DNA from: Fragilaria crotonensis
Lineage: Eukaryota; Bacillariophyta; Fragilariophyceae; Fragilariales; Fragilariaceae
NCBI GenBank assembly: GCA_022925895.1
Contig: JAKSYS010000073.1
Location: 80,274-144,273, forward strand
Direction of reading: 5' to 3'
Length of the DNA: 64,000 bases
Shown: in pieces, positions 9,966 to 22,079 of the stretch
Numbering within the stretch: position 1 is the first letter of the stretch
Layout of the letters: every line of letters begins with the position of its first letter
Position numbers and translations under genes: made by a program
Notes under the pieces: generated by a model
Seen by the model: only the letters and a program-made list of their open reading frames with translations
The model's database searches: none
What the model was told of the DNA's origin: nothing

Positions 9966-11393
9966 ATGACAAGCTTCAATCACACACGCCGTGATTGTCA
10001 TCTGACTTCCAGAGGATCGTTGCCCCTGAAGAAGAGAAAACTCTACCATGATGCAGGCACACCTCACGTGCAACAGCCGCCAATGGTCGAAATCTCAACC
10101 ACACCAAGAGTACTCCCTGCACAAAACGAAGCCTTGGCTCTGTTAGCTGCTGCCTCTGGAATTCTAGCTCGTTTGCCACCTACAAAGTCGACACTCGCTG
10201 AAGATGCGAACACCCAAGACCGAAGTACTAGTACTCCTCCGCCCTTTACTGTGTTGCGCTCGTGGACAGGCTCTTCAGGCACTATTCACGAATCTAGCGG
10301 CATTGGACCGTCGCCTGTGACTCCTATTGGCACCGATGCTCATGATACTAGTCATCCAAGTACCGCAGGATCTCAGCGACCATCGAGGATACATCACCCT
10401 CCACTCTCTGCCCCACTGTCAAACGGTTGCCACGGAAGGACGTCGCGTAATAACTCCTTCTGCAGGCGAACTCCATGCTACAAGGGAAGCACTTACTGCA
10501 AATTGCACTATCAACAGTACATTGTTGCTGGAACCAGATTACCTCTTGAGTCCACCGCGGATTCGGAACCCAACTCCATTACTAGCACCCCCACAGCACA
10601 TCAAGACAAGCGCTTTACTGGATGCGATGACGAAGTGCGATGCGTCGCGACCACAACCAGGGGTCGTCCGTGCGCGTACGTTTGTGTCGCCGGTACGAAG
10701 TATTGCCGTTTGCATGCGGCCTACGACACCCACCCACCTCCCCGTCGTGGAGGCAGCAGCAGTTCTGCCACGACTCCAAAACCAGAACCCAAGCTTGATA
10801 TCGTGCCTCGCATGCAAGGCTGTCCTACCCTACCAGATCTTGGAACCGGCAGACGATTGTCGACCCCGTCTCTGCAGCCGGCACTGGTACCGTATAACAG
10901 TGGAAACTCGAGACGCTCGCCTTCTTCTGTTTCATCGGATGATTCGTTTGCAGCTTCGAGCCACAGTTTTGTCAGTAGCCCCGACGCTTCGAGCCAAGTC
11001 CTGCTCAGCTCCATTTCATCGGATCAATGGCTTGATCGGAAGGTGAAGTTTGCCACTGGTCCCTTCGTTAATAGGACTGGAATCGTTGAGAAGTGGGGTA
11101 ACGGATGGGTCACCGTTAGGGTTCATGGCGGGTTAACGCACAATCGAAGGTCCATTGAACTCTACCTGGTTCCTCCAAGTTCCACCACGTCTGACAATGA
11201 AGCCGACAGCAAGTTCATTGCCATTCCACCCGCTGTGTCCAGCGAGGCAGAGGACAAAGTGGCTGATAATGCCCGTCCGGAAATTGTTCCCGCACACCAA
11301 TTTCGACTCTTTCAAGATGGGCAGCCTCGTTCACACTCCATCTCCGTTGACAGAAATTATTCAGACAACGGTGGTCGCGATATGCGTTCCTAG
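9966..11393 (+). CDS. Unknown protein with two Cys/His knuckles and an SH3-like patch
   Basis: A 475-residue single-exon protein rich in Ser, Thr and Pro. Two similar modules occur near residues 157-180 and 219-245. Each has Cys, a Thr-rich turn, a second Cys, then G-x2-YC-x2-H (GSTYCKLH and GTKYCRLH). The pattern resembles DUF5763-type presumed zinc knuckles. A third region (about 360-400, containing FATGPFVNRTGIVEKW) resembles a KOW/SH3-like barrel. The linkers look disordered. There is no leader or membrane segment, so it is probably nuclear or cytosolic. Function is unknown; nucleic-acid or protein binding is a guess from the knuckles. An upstream non-coding exon cannot be excluded. Confidence 0.65.
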   Translation: MTSFNHTRRDCHLTSRGSLPLKKRKLYHDAGTPHVQQPPMVEISTTPRVLPAQNEALALLAAASGILARLPPTKSTLAEDANTQDRSTSTPPPFTVLRSWTGSSGTIHESSGIGPSPVTPIGTDAHDTSHPSTAGSQRPSRIHHPPLSAPLSNGCHGRTSRNNSFCRRTPCYKGSTYCKLHYQQYIVAGTRLPLESTADSEPNSITSTPTAHQDKRFTGCDDEVRCVATTTRGRPCAYVCVAGTKYCRLHAAYDTHPPPRRGGSSSSATTPKPEPKLDIVPRMQGCPTLPDLGTGRRLSTPSLQPALVPYNSGNSRRSPSSVSSDDSFAASSHSFVSSPDASSQVLLSSISSDQWLDRKVKFATGPFVNRTGIVEKWGNGWVTVRVHGGLTHNRRSIELYLVPPSSTTSDNEADSKFIAIPPAVSSEAEDKVADNARPEIVPAHQFRLFQDGQPRSHSISVDRNYSDNGGRDMRS

Positions 11394-11697
11394 ACGAAAG
11401 GAGGCGCTCGCTTTGAGTCACACAAATCCTACACTCAGCACGTTTTTCTAACGAGCTCGGTGCTCGCGACCTGCCTCTCGGCTGATACACCTGAAGAATC
11501 GACTACATTCTGTCGTCCTCAAGGTCCATCCCATTTGCACCTGCATGAATACAGTTCGATAGACAAGAACCCATCCACCTTGACTCGATCACTACGTGGT
11601 TTTACATTGATAGACAACGACCATGCACATTTGGTCGAATAGAATTCGATACATTTTAGATTTCAATATTGACAAGCAGGTTTCCTACTCTAAGCAT

Positions 11698-14600
11698 TCA
11701 GAAAAAGAAAGCCTCGTCATCGTCCTCATCTTCCCCGTCATCAATCGTTCCCAGTCTAAGAAAGTATTGGCTCAACGTCGTGCTGATTTTGACTTCGGTT
11801 CGAGCCTCTCCGGCAGCCCCAGAGGATCCCATTTCGGAAAGGCTGCGTGATTTGGTGAGACCTCCGTCAAAGGTACCGTCAAAGCTACCACCTCGTATGA
11901 GGGGTGTCGTTTCAATGGCAGGATTGCGGCTCGAATAGGAAGTCAGGTCACCAGACGAGTAGAATTTTTGGTCACGAGTGGAGACCTTGAGCAGGCTGTT
12001 CATCAACTCCTGCACCTCGGCAACTTCATGAAGGTAGCTGGCGGCAGCACTTGGCTTCTTTCCAACCGTGCAAGTGAACACCTCCAAATCAGGCGAAATG
12101 AAATCGTCACAGGACGAAACATCGACAGGGGTGATCGTTGCTGGGAGATCATGGAGAGGATCCAACCCCTTCTTTGCTCGCTTAGCAGCCAACACACGTC
12201 TGCCGATTTGACGAACGACTGACAGCATCGGCTCATCACAGTGATCATCACCTAGGACAAGCGCAAAGTCCACCTTGCTCGCGGCAGCAATCATAGGGAA
12301 ATGTTGTATAAGGTGCATGGCAAGTACGCCTTTATTGACACCTTTCGGTCTGACTTCAACGTAGCCACCCTCTTCCATCCCAGCGTGCAGAATATCAACT
12401 GCAAAGTTCCGCAAAACGTTCGCAAGATGATCTTCAATCTCCTTCGCTTGAAGATAACCAAATTCTGGGTCAGCATCCCGATACTGCCACAGGACCTTCA
12501 TTTCCGTTTCTTCGATGTAACTTCCATGCGTTCGCGATGTGTAAACCTCCATGATGCTAATCACAATGGGTCGCCACGACCGATCACTTTCGGGGACAAG
12601 CGTCTCCCACCGACGCTTCGACCCGTGTTTTGATTTGTTCGGCAAGGATATGAACATTCCGTGCTCTGCTGCGAGACCGAGGTTAGGAATGTGTCCGATT
12701 GTCTTTAGTAGCGAATGCTTCTCTTTGCCACTGACAACGAAAACAGTGTTCCTCTTGTCCTCACATAGTGCTGTGAGTATGCTAATCATCTCGGGTGTTG
12801 GCACTGACGGTCCCTTAGTTTGCTTGACCACCTGGAAGCGAGTCAGCGTATCAAGCTGGAGATTGGATTCGGGATGAGTGGATGCAGACGTAAGATGTTA
12901 TTTGTCACCAGAAGACTTACATTATCATTGCTCACGATCGTGCCACCGTAGTCAAGAAGAATGAGCCGAGAACGCGAGTTCCTGTAGCTCTTGATAAGCT
13001 TGTCTACATCTAGCGCCGAAAACCCAGTGTCCATGCCCAATCGGCGGTAACCAAGGCCTAGCCCGGCACCCGTGTTATTCGCTGAATTGAAATCTTTGTT
13101 GACGCCCTTCAAATCAAGCATAACAGCGAGAGCCCAACGCTGAGTTGTGACTCGAGAGACAAACTCCAGCGCACATTTGATGCGTCGCATTCGTTCATCC
13201 TCGGAAATTACGAGTGCCGAGTGGAAGGCAGTAGCGATCTCGGATGCCTTCCACGGGTTCACGTGCAAAGCCCCACGCATAACTCTTGTGCAACTCGAGA
13301 ACTCAGAGAGAATGCAGAGACCACGTTTTCGTCCATCGCGCTTTCCAAGCTCCGTAAGAGCATCTTGGTGGGCAATTGTAAATTCGAGTGGAATCAAATT
13401 CAGTCCGTCACGAATGGGAGTGACCAGAACGACATCAGCAGCTCGCAACAGCGCCATGCGTTGCTGCAGACGCATTTCTGATTCAGCACATTCCTGAAAA
13501 TGCACTGTGCCCGGCCAGGTACTGTTTAGTCTGTTCACCATGTCTACCACCTCGTGCTTGGTCTTGGTGTAGTCGTCGCCGCGTTCGAAGGCAGAAATGC
13601 CCACTTGGATGAGTACAATCTTTCCGACCCACTCGGGGCATCGTTGCAGGAAGCGCTCTAGCCCTAGCAGCTTCAATGGAATGCCCTTCAAGGATTCTAA
13701 CTTATCCACCGCGCAGAAGATAACCTTGCCATGAAACTGGTTTCGGATGGAGTTTGCCTGCAAAAGATGTGAGCGCAGGGTCCAAAGCATTCAGCAAAGA
13801 CAAGGCTGAGCCGAAAACGTACCTTTTCTAGCGTCACACTGTGCTGCAAAATTTGATTCAAGACAGATGGCTCTATTCCCGCATGAATGCTTGTGACAGC
13901 GACGTGACGACCGTTCGTGTCAATTGCCAGCGCGTGTCCCCCCGCTGTATCTGGGATCATGCCGTAGTTCAGACCCAGGAGACGACGACAGCACGTCAAA
14001 AAATGGCGAGCATACTCAAAGAGGTGGAATCCAACCTGATCTGCGTTGAGCATACCTCTCAATAAATCTTCGCGACACCAGATAGTTCGGAAAATCTCTG
14101 AACTAGGGAATGGAGTGTGCAGGAAAAGTCCAACTTTGGCCATGGGAATTCTTCTCGAGAGATACGAGGGCAAGATAAGAAGATGAAATCCATGAATCCA
14201 AACCAGGTCACCTTCATTGAAACATTGGACCACAACTTCTGCAAACAAACGATTGACTGCGTTGTATGAGGCCCAAAGCTCGGCCTCTCGTCCCCCGTCT
14301 CCGTGGATAGGGCCTTGACCGACGTCGTCCATAGAATAATCCGAAAATCCAGCGCCCATATCTCCCGCTTTGGTGACCTTGTCAAACTTTGTTCCGCTGG
14401 CATCGGGCCTAGATTTGTAGACTGACGTTACATTGTGAAGCACAGGCCATAAGACGCCCTTACAGAACCCGTTGTACCTGCGTAAATTCAGTGTGTGCAG
14501 TCGAGGTAAGTCAGCAATTGATCATAACACGACGTCAAAAAAGGAATTCGTGAAGTACTTACATCTCTCCAAAGAGCACTGGTTCCACCCAAACGGGAAC

Positions 14601-15638
14601 ACAGTGGAACGGCATCAAACAAGCCTCCACCTTTTCGCGTTCATCATCTGGAACACCGCCTTCGGGACTGCCATCGGCACCTCGATTTCCGTGCCAGCCT
14701 CTCCACTTGACAATACCGACACGCGTCACGCGCAAATGAGTCTGCATGGATAGCAACATTTCGTAATCCCAATCTGCTGACCAGTTTCCATCGTCGCTGC
14801 GATGAAGGACAACGGGCAGAAAGGCAGCTACCACCACCAGACCGTCCGTAGAGGTCAAGTGGACCGCTTGCTTTTGGACAGGTCCTTTGGGACGGAAGGA
14901 AGGTGGAGGAGGGGCAAAGCCAACATGCTTCGAACCACTAGACTTCATGGATGTTTGTGATGAGACGTTGTGCAAGAGTGAGTCGGCTGTCTTCATTGTA
15001 GGTTCCGTTGGTTCACGAATTAGTTCAATGTCAACCCGAGAACCTGTGGACCCCAGAACATCTTGAACTGCGTATCGTTCCCGATCATGCAGCAAACGGA
15101 GAGGGATTTCGTGATAGCGGGATTCGTCCGAAACTTCCATGGGAGCATCTTCATCCATTCTCCAATCTTCCGAACCCACGTCAGAGGGTTGCTCCCACCG
15201 ATAAAAAACTCCCATTCTGAAAATAGCGTAACGATAGGAAAATATCTTGAGCTCACGAGGAGCGCTTTCATTCTGCAGAGTATTATCATTTGGGAGGGCA
15301 ATTGCACGAGGCTGCAACGTGCTGTACCAAGGGAAGGAAGATGGAGATGTATAAAGGGGAATAGGCTGTGGATAATAGCAAAAGGCGTGTCAGTGTCACG
15401 ATGTCCAATTATGAATACCCGTGCTCGGAGCACTCATCATGTCCACCACTCCAATAGTTGTATCCAACAGTATTTTGGACACGAAAGGCTCAAGATTAAT
15501 CCAACTTACACTGGTCAAATTTGGATCGTCAGATCGAACCAACAGTACTTCTTCTCCATGAGAAAGCGTTTCGCATCGTACTCGAAAATCGACCTGCGCA
15601 ACGGCAGCAGAGTCATTAAAGATGGATGCCTTGTTCAT
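11698..15638 (-). CDS. Trehalose-6-phosphate synthase/phosphatase with CBM20-like N-terminus
   Basis: Five exons (15638-15510, 15365-14563, 14477-13823, 13757-12921, 12831-11698), all GT-AG and in phase, give 1185 residues. The first 110 residues resemble a CBM20 starch-binding fold (VDFRVRCETLSHGEEVLLV). A GT20 domain (about 215-790) follows, with YNGFCKGVLWP, GFHLFEYARHFL and RDGLNLIPLEF. The C-terminus is a HAD-type trehalose-phosphatase with VFVVSG and LGDDHCDEPM. Several catalytic positions differ: the usual N-R-L-P start reads AAFLP, HDYHL reads HGFHL, the DR of GVDRLD reads DK, and HAD motif I reads DYGGT instead of DYDGT. This resembles plant class II TPS proteins, so a regulatory role in trehalose-6-phosphate signalling is at least as likely as catalysis. 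No leader was seen; cytosolic. Confidence 0.9.
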
Positions 15639-16673
15639 TGTCCTATGCGCTATGCACTATACCAACGAGATACAAATTTGAACTCGCGTTGGAAACAGTC
15701 CGACAAGGTGATTTCGATCCAGGGGGTAGACCTGCTAGTAGAGGTATGAAAGTATGAAGAAACATACAGGGTCGATTGACAGTTTGACACTCTCTTTCAC
15801 GATCGCACGAGCGGTGGATGCGAATTTATCCCTAATCCCTATCATTCTATTTGGTACCCGTGGTTGTACGTATTAGCAGTAGCAGGTACTGTACAAGTAG
15901 CTTGGGCACTCAGTACTCAGAGTGCTGGTTACTTGCACCGGCTCCGTCCAACTGTACCTGGTTCAATGTTCAATACCACAACAATTAGTCGAAAAAGCCA
16001 GATTTCGAAATTGGTCCGTGTGACCGTTTGGTGGAACGTGTAACACTCTCCCCTCTACCGTCGTACATATGGTACGAGTACACAAGTTGTATCTGCATAG
16101 TTGAGGGTCGAGGGTGCGGCAGCGTGTAACAGGTACAAGTACTGTAGTACAGTACAGAACGCAGTACACTGTACGGAGTGCTACTGCTCGCACTACTCGC
16201 ACTACTCACTATACAGTGCACAGTGCCACAGTACTGATGAACTTGTGAAAAGTGAACCCTGAACCTGTTTTCAAGTACTCGTACTTATATCTGTACCGGT
16301 ACATCTACCACACGCCACAGTTCATATTTGCAATTTGCAGTGCTCTACGAGTTACCGGTACTTGTACGTTTACCGTGATTCTTGTACAAGCATCACAGTA
16401 TGCATACTACAGTAAACGGTTTGGACGTCCTACTACCGGTAGCTAGCCGTAGATTACTTACTCGCAACTTATAAAACTTGTCGAAGTTCATAGATCACAC
16501 ATCACACATCACACATCACACATGGCACCACGACTATCGGTACTCGCCCACCTCAAAACTGCGGATGACACTCGTGCGTAGTCGCTGGACGAACAATAGT
16601 ACTCAAGTAGTGCAATCCACAACCTGATCACCCATATTGTTTCATTATATCGTTAGGAAGTTCACATTGCCAG
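15639..16673. other. GTAC-rich spacer
   Basis: About 1 kb between two minus-strand genes, without a supportable ORF. GTAC words are dense from 15840 to 16400. A short ACATCAC tandem repeat lies at about 16495-16522. The promoter and 5' UTR of the TPS gene should lie in its left part, but no recognisable element was seen. Confidence 0.6.
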
Positions 16674-17015
16674 CTAGTTCTTCGATGCCAGGACTAACTC
16701 CGCTGTATCCCCCGGCGATAAGTTGAAGACAGGGCCGCCGGCATATCCCAACTCGCTGAGGTCGGAAATCAATGCCACATACATGGATGGATCTTGCATT
16801 TGATCCCAGCCTACGCCAATTTGATCCTCGCTGGAGGTGTCCACATGAAGAATTTCCGTTATGGTTTCGTCGGGAGGTACTTGCACCTCTACTTGACAGG
16901 CGAGTGCGGCACCAGAATCCATCAACCTTTTCTCGTGAACGAACAGGCCAATGGTAGCCTTTCCTCCGATGTGGGAGGCGTCCTTAATGTTCAGGGTAAT
17001 GGAATGGATCGTCAT
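16674..17015 (-). CDS. Small unknown protein (113 aa)
   Basis: A single ATG-started frame with coding-like composition in a GTAC-poor patch flanked by GTAC-rich spacer. The protein is acidic and soluble, with alternating hydrophobic residues suggestive of a beta sandwich (SITLNIKDA, LACQVEVQVPPDE, GDTAELVL). There is no leader and no recognised domain. It may be a small cytosolic beta-rich binding protein, but no function is offered. A spurious ORF is possible. Confidence 0.5.
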   Translation of the reverse strand: MTIHSITLNIKDASHIGGKATIGLFVHEKRLMDSGAALACQVEVQVPPDETITEILHVDTSSEDQIGVGWDQMQDPSMYVALISDLSELGYAGGPVFNLSPGDTAELVLASKN

Positions 17016-17457
17016 GATGAGAGGGAACGATGTTGAATTCGTTTTATGACAGGATTCAATCTGTGCACATATGCTACACAGACTTCAGAGATCAGGTCAT
17101 CCCTGCGAAGTGTGAATCGCGGATTGTGTCGAAGAGTGCGACACGAACGAACGGGACCGCGGGAGGGCACAGCGGGAGCTACCGGTAGTACTTGTACAAG
17201 ACCCCAGTACCACAGTAGTACGGTAGTGCTACTTTAATACAGCCCGATGTACTAGCAGATATTGTATTTCATACAACGATGGGTGTCCATGTCCTACTTA
17301 CCGTTGCCACAGTCATTCGCTGCTAAGGCACGCCAGCGCCGTCGTCACTTCTTGGCTGAATTCCAGATGAATCATTCAACAACGCTAGACCAGGTTGAAA
17401 ACGACGAATGCGGCGATCTAAACTCCAACTAGTAGCTTTCATTAAATGCTATTAATA
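17016..17457. other. Spacer, no feature seen
   Basis: 442 bp between two minus-strand genes. It contains GTAC words around 17190-17260 and no supportable ORF or repeat. It presumably includes the 5' flank of the small unknown gene and the 3' flank of the membrane protein gene. Confidence 0.5.
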
Positions 17458-19792
17458 CTAGAAATCCAGAACACTGCCAATCATCTTTCCTCCAAGTTCC
17501 TGCAACTCTGCTTCAATACGACTTTCCTCGTCATCCAACATTCCCGAGTACTGAGTCTCATCGTACGCAAAGGGATGCGAGGACAAGTACCGAGTCGTTG
17601 GGATCGACGAAAATTGCGAGGTCAAATTCATGGGAGGTGGCGCACCACTACGGTGAGGCGACCCACCAAAAAGAGTGGGAGGCTCATCGTGAATGGGTGA
17701 CAAACCAGGAGGTGGGCGAATCTGGTTTTGAAAAAGACGACCGTGACGGCGCTGTTCAAGAAGCTTGCCAATCTGAGCCTGCTTTTCGGCGTTAACGCCG
17801 TACAGCAGATATTGCGTGTGCGACAAACATTCCAAACAATCGATGTCGGGAACGTTGGCTATCAACGTCGCTGCATCGTCGCCAAATATACCCACAGTCG
17901 CAAGAAACGCACTCAACTCAAGCTTCTTCCTCGTTGATTGCGAACCGTCGAGAGAGTAGAACTGAACGGAACTCCCGAAGTATTTATTGGACTCGGAGTT
18001 AATCTGCGGTGCAACAACAACAGGTGGTGCTTGAGAGTGAATGTCGTTGGATTGCTTCCCCGGGATATTTGCCGATAGGAAAGGGTCAGAAGACTGTGCT
18101 AGACTGTTGCTGTGGCCGCGACCTCCTTGCGAAATTATTTTGCCCTTGCCGCTGGTAAGACGGTTGGTAGTGCGTCGAGGGTTATCGAAACGGGTGTCCT
18201 TCTCCTTTAAATGCGCAAAACGACCCGTTGTCGCAGGCTGCTGCTTTCCCACCTGTGTCGAAGGAGGGTGCGCTCCGTTATGAGACCTGAGCTGACCATT
18301 GGATGACACAGCCTTCGGGCCCTCCGTTTGTCTCGACGACGTTGATGAAGCGGGGAGACGAACGTCGACTGTTCCGACCTTTCCCTTGACTCCACCTAGC
18401 GCCGCATTGTTACCCTTCAGTTGCTGCAATCGTTGATTCTTTCCCCTGCTATTTTTGCTGCTGTGGCTACTAGAGCTGCTCGAGTCATTCCAGGTATTCT
18501 TCTTGGTTGATTTTCCAGATTCTGGATTGGCAGTCGAAATAACTGTTACTGCCGATGGCATGGATACCGCCGATTGCACTGAAATTGAGTCACAAGATCC
18601 ATCATCCCCAATAGTATCCAGCGTGGACGCCGATTGCATCCGCGGTCGCAGCGGTGGAACGTTGTCGGTCGGTGAGTGTGCCTCCGTTTCGATAAAGTGA
18701 ACCGTCTCCGGATGAGACGCAGCCTCCTTAATGTGTGTTTCATCCGCTCCTTTAGTTGTTGTCAACTCATGGCTCGACGACGAGTCTTCATCAATGGGTT
18801 TGAATTCTGGTTCTGACTTTCGGAATGTTCTAAGTCGTCCTCCTTTACCTTTCACTCCACCCTTACGCTTCTTCTTCTTTTTCTCCTGCGCCGCCGCCTG
18901 TGAGCGCCGGCTATTATGATTATTGTTTCGACTAGCAGATTTGGGCAAGGCATTTTTGAGCAGAATTCCCAGTAGACAACCAATACCCGCCAACGTCATG
19001 AGGGCAATCGTTGTGGTGATGATTCCGTAATCTTGAATAAAAATCGTCCAACACGATGCGATGGAATGCAACAAAGAAAGTATCGCATCACTTGAAGTAA
19101 ATAAAGAAAATAGGAGAAAAATCAGCAAAGATGGGTGAGAAGAGATGTGCAATGGAACCATAGCCAATGCGCATGTCACTGTCAAGGAAACTGATTGCAA
19201 CGTACCGTAGTTTTCCCAACATAAACCACGTGAGTCCGTCGGGATGCACAACAAATGCAACGATAGTGAGGAATGCAAGCCCGGTTAATGCGGGAGGGGG
19301 CCATGCGTGGGGGTCGGACACCATCAAGGCCCATTTGGGGAGTGGATCTACAGTTCCAGTGGCAGTTGTGAGAAGGAGGCGGATACACTGTCCAAGCAAT
19401 ACGGAACGAAACAGGTTTGCGGTTCCGAACATGGAACGACGGAACCAAAGGAACATGAGAGGAAGAAACCATGTCCAGAGCATGTCCAGCACGGTTACTG
19501 GTTCATCGTCATGATCGTCGATATCGTCAGCATCAGCCTCAGCATCAGCATCAGCATCATCACCGTCTTCGTTCCGGTCATACAAAGATTTCTCTACTGC
19601 AATCTTATCGTCCGCGCCATAAATCATATCTGCCTGGGATGACACATTTTTGTTTGAGTTTCCCAAAGCGTTTCTGTTGGTCGAATCCAGAATAACTTCA
19701 CAACCAGCGGTAGCACCATTAGCAGTACTTGTAACTGTCAATACCTCTGTCGACAACACAGCTGCTTCCGAAGGAGCGCTGTCTACAGACAT
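17458..19792 (-). CDS. Membrane-anchored unknown protein with long basic and low-complexity tail
   Basis: Two exons, 19792-19206 and 19090-17458, joined in phase 2 across a 115-bp GT-AG intron, give 739 residues. The N-terminus is acidic, with an alternating Asp-Ala tract (about 79-95). Three or four hydrophobic helices follow (about 103-130, 155-190, 205-245), for example TIALMTLAGIGCLLGILL. A lysine-rich patch (KKKKKKRKGG) comes next, then some 300 residues of Ser/Asn-rich presumably disordered sequence. A small hydrophobic folded patch (FLATVGIFGDDAATLIANV, about residue 580) lies near the C-terminus. The basic patch beside the last helix would face the cytosol. I do not recognise the family; an ER or envelope protein with a cytosolic tail is an inference. 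Confidence 0.7.
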
Positions 19793-21157
19793 TCTTCTCT
19801 AATATCGTGTGTTTATGACTCGTCAAGGATAGGGCAAGCGACACGAGAAAGGGTCTGGTACCGTCCAATCGATGATGATGGTAACACCCTGATCTTCCCT
19901 GGACTTGCGTTGAGCTTAGGGACGAAATGCTTTGTTTCTGTTATATATGTGTATTGTAAGTTCACGTATGTGTGGTCACAGGCGGCAGACTGCACAAATA
20001 CACCCGGCATGCTGCAGCTATTTGCACTCAACTCCTCGAAGGCAAACACGCAGACTCTAAGTACCGGTACGGTACCCAGTAGGGGTGCCATGAACCATGA
20101 ACTATGCAGATGACCTACCGCTATTACTAAGATTACATGTAGCATGTACTGTACCATCAGCGCCGTATGATACTCGTTACTCGTTGTTCGAAGAAACAAG
20201 TTCTGAGATGTGAAATGAAGTTCGACGACGAGCGTAGAATTCTGGACGACAGATAGCGTCAGAAATCAGAAATCAGTACTCCAGTATACAGTACTTCGGT
20301 ACTATCGTATGTCGAGTGTACTGGAGTACTACAGTACAGTATAGTGCTCCGATTATAATGATTGTATGGTACAAGTACCTTGTACCTTGTAGCAGATGTA
20401 GTATGTATTATCATACGACAGTTGCTGATTCATGGGAGTACACGGTTCTGTACTACTGGTATACTTGCTGTACTGGCAGACTGGATGGGATTAGAGATTA
20501 CCGTAGAGGCTTCATAAAATCCCAGATTGCCTTCGGAACATTTGGAACGTGTGCAACAAAGACGGGAATTTCAAACCCAGCCCACCCAAACCCACGGCCC
20601 ACCCAAACCCATTGGGTTAAGGGTGGGTTTTGGGTGAGCTCAGGATTTCATGGGTGGGTCTGGGTGGGCCGGCAAATCATAGCAAAAAATGACAGTAGAT
20701 GTTTGCTACCGGTAGTAGTAGAACCATCTACTCCAGTACTAACTACTGGGTTTGGGTGGGTTTGGGTAGGTCTTGGTAGATCGTATGGGTTCTGGGTGGG
20801 TTTGGGCTGGTACTTCCGTGAGCGTAGCTTTACGTGGGTACCCATGGGTTTGATATTTTCAGAAATTCCCGTCTCTGGTGTGCAATTTTCGAATTTCTAC
20901 TGTACTGCACAGCGGGTAAGTACTGGAGTAAGAGAATACTACGTACTGTACAGTGATACGAAAGTTGTGATCCGAGTCCCGAGTCATGAATCGTGATCAG
21001 AAAACAATCCTGAATCATGAATCCTGGCAGACTCTTGACAACTGCCTGTTCTACTTTCGACGATGGCAACTGTGATAACACAAGCCAACGTTCGCCACAA
21101 GGTAGTGGGGTTTAACTATCCAGTTGCAACGTACAGCAAACATAAAAGCTTCCCGAA
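19793..21157. other. Spacer with a hAT-type MITE
   Basis: About 1.4 kb between divergent genes. It holds the 20557-20877 element with its G-rich tracts and many GTAC words around 20280-20480. A 128-codon minus ORF at 19813-20199 has no domain and a composition typical of this spacer. Confidence 0.6.
20557..20877. mobile_element. hAT-type MITE with G-quadruplex-prone interior
   Basis: The ends are inverted repeats, left CAAAGACGGGAATTTC and right CAGAGACGGGAATTTC when read inward, 15 of 16 identical. The element is flanked by an 8-bp direct repeat GTGTGCAA at 20549-20556 and 20878-20885. An 8-bp duplication and CA-G-starting ends are the hAT hallmark. The 321-bp interior is dominated by GGGT/ACCC runs on both strands, such as GGGTTAAGGGTGGG followed by TTTTGGG, which fit the four-G-tract quadruplex pattern. 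It encodes no transposase. Confidence 0.75.
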
Positions 21158-22079
21158 ATGCCACACAGTGATCAAACCTACCACCTGCGAGATTTGATCC
21201 GCAATGAAGCCATGTCTGCACTTGCCAACAACGCTTATAGCGTCCTCCTTACCGTCTTGTATGTCAAGGTGGGCTTGGAGATCGCCAGTTATTGTTGTTG
21301 GGTTCGAAAACGTCATCAGCAGCAATATCAAGTTGCGCAAACGCCACGCATTCTAGTCCATCTTTGTCTTTCTAGCACTGTCCTGTTTTGGCCGCTCTAT
21401 GATCCTACCGATTGGTCATGGAGGCTCAATGCCTTGGTCCCATCGGCAGTGGCAACACGATTGGTTTACAAGGTGAGTTGGAAAACACTAGTTATGATCT
21501 CGAGAATGAGCTTGCCGTATTTGTACTTTGCGTAATCAGCGCGACCCATCATTCGATCTGGCTGCTCTCACGGATTACAAATGAAACCCGAACCCACAAT
21601 TCCAGGGCATCGTATTAAGGGACTCCGAAGACGAGGACGTGCACATTATGAGTCGCTCCGGTTCTCCTGGCGAACTTATGTACGGGCCACTGCAACTCAA
21701 TCTCCTCCTCGTTTACCTCGGACTCTGCCATTTTATGGACTCGGAATCTGCCATTGTCATGGCAGCCGTCGGATTTGGCGACTCGATTGCGCCCTGGATT
21801 GGATCCAGATTCGGACGTCACATTTACCGAATGCCCTGGTTCGGACCGTCCAAGACTATGGAAGGTAGTCTTTGTGGAGTCTTTTTAGGAACAGTCATGG
21901 GTTGCTATCTAAACCTATGGTCCCTGGGCATACCGCTGCTTCCTCTGCGAATCCTTTTGGCCTACGCGGGCATTGCTGCAGTCGCAGAAGCGACGGCTCC
22001 AAGTGGGATGGACAATATTGTGGTGCCCCTGGTTCTTGTTCTGTCCATGGAACGTGTCTCCAACATATTACCCGACTGA
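21158..22079 (+). CDS. Phytol/dolichol kinase-like membrane enzyme
   Basis: Two exons, 21158-21472 and 21606-22079, with a 133-bp GT-AG intron, give 262 residues. There are several hydrophobic helices. The family signature is in exon 2: SGSPGELMYGPLQL, then GFGDSIAPWIGSRFG, then P-x-KTMEGS-x2-G and a final MDNIVVPL. These motifs mark the CTP-dependent prenol/lipid kinase group (phytol kinase VTE5, farnesol kinase, dolichol kinase SEC59, DGK1). The RSG-P-ELMYGPL motif recalls VTE5-type phytol kinases, which salvage chlorophyll phytol for tocopherol synthesis. No plastid leader is visible, so the substrate and membrane remain open. Confidence 0.8.

Noticed and set aside
19813-20199. 128-codon minus ORF
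   Set aside because: It lies in GTAC-rich spacer, has no family resemblance and shows no splice context linking it to the neighbouring gene.
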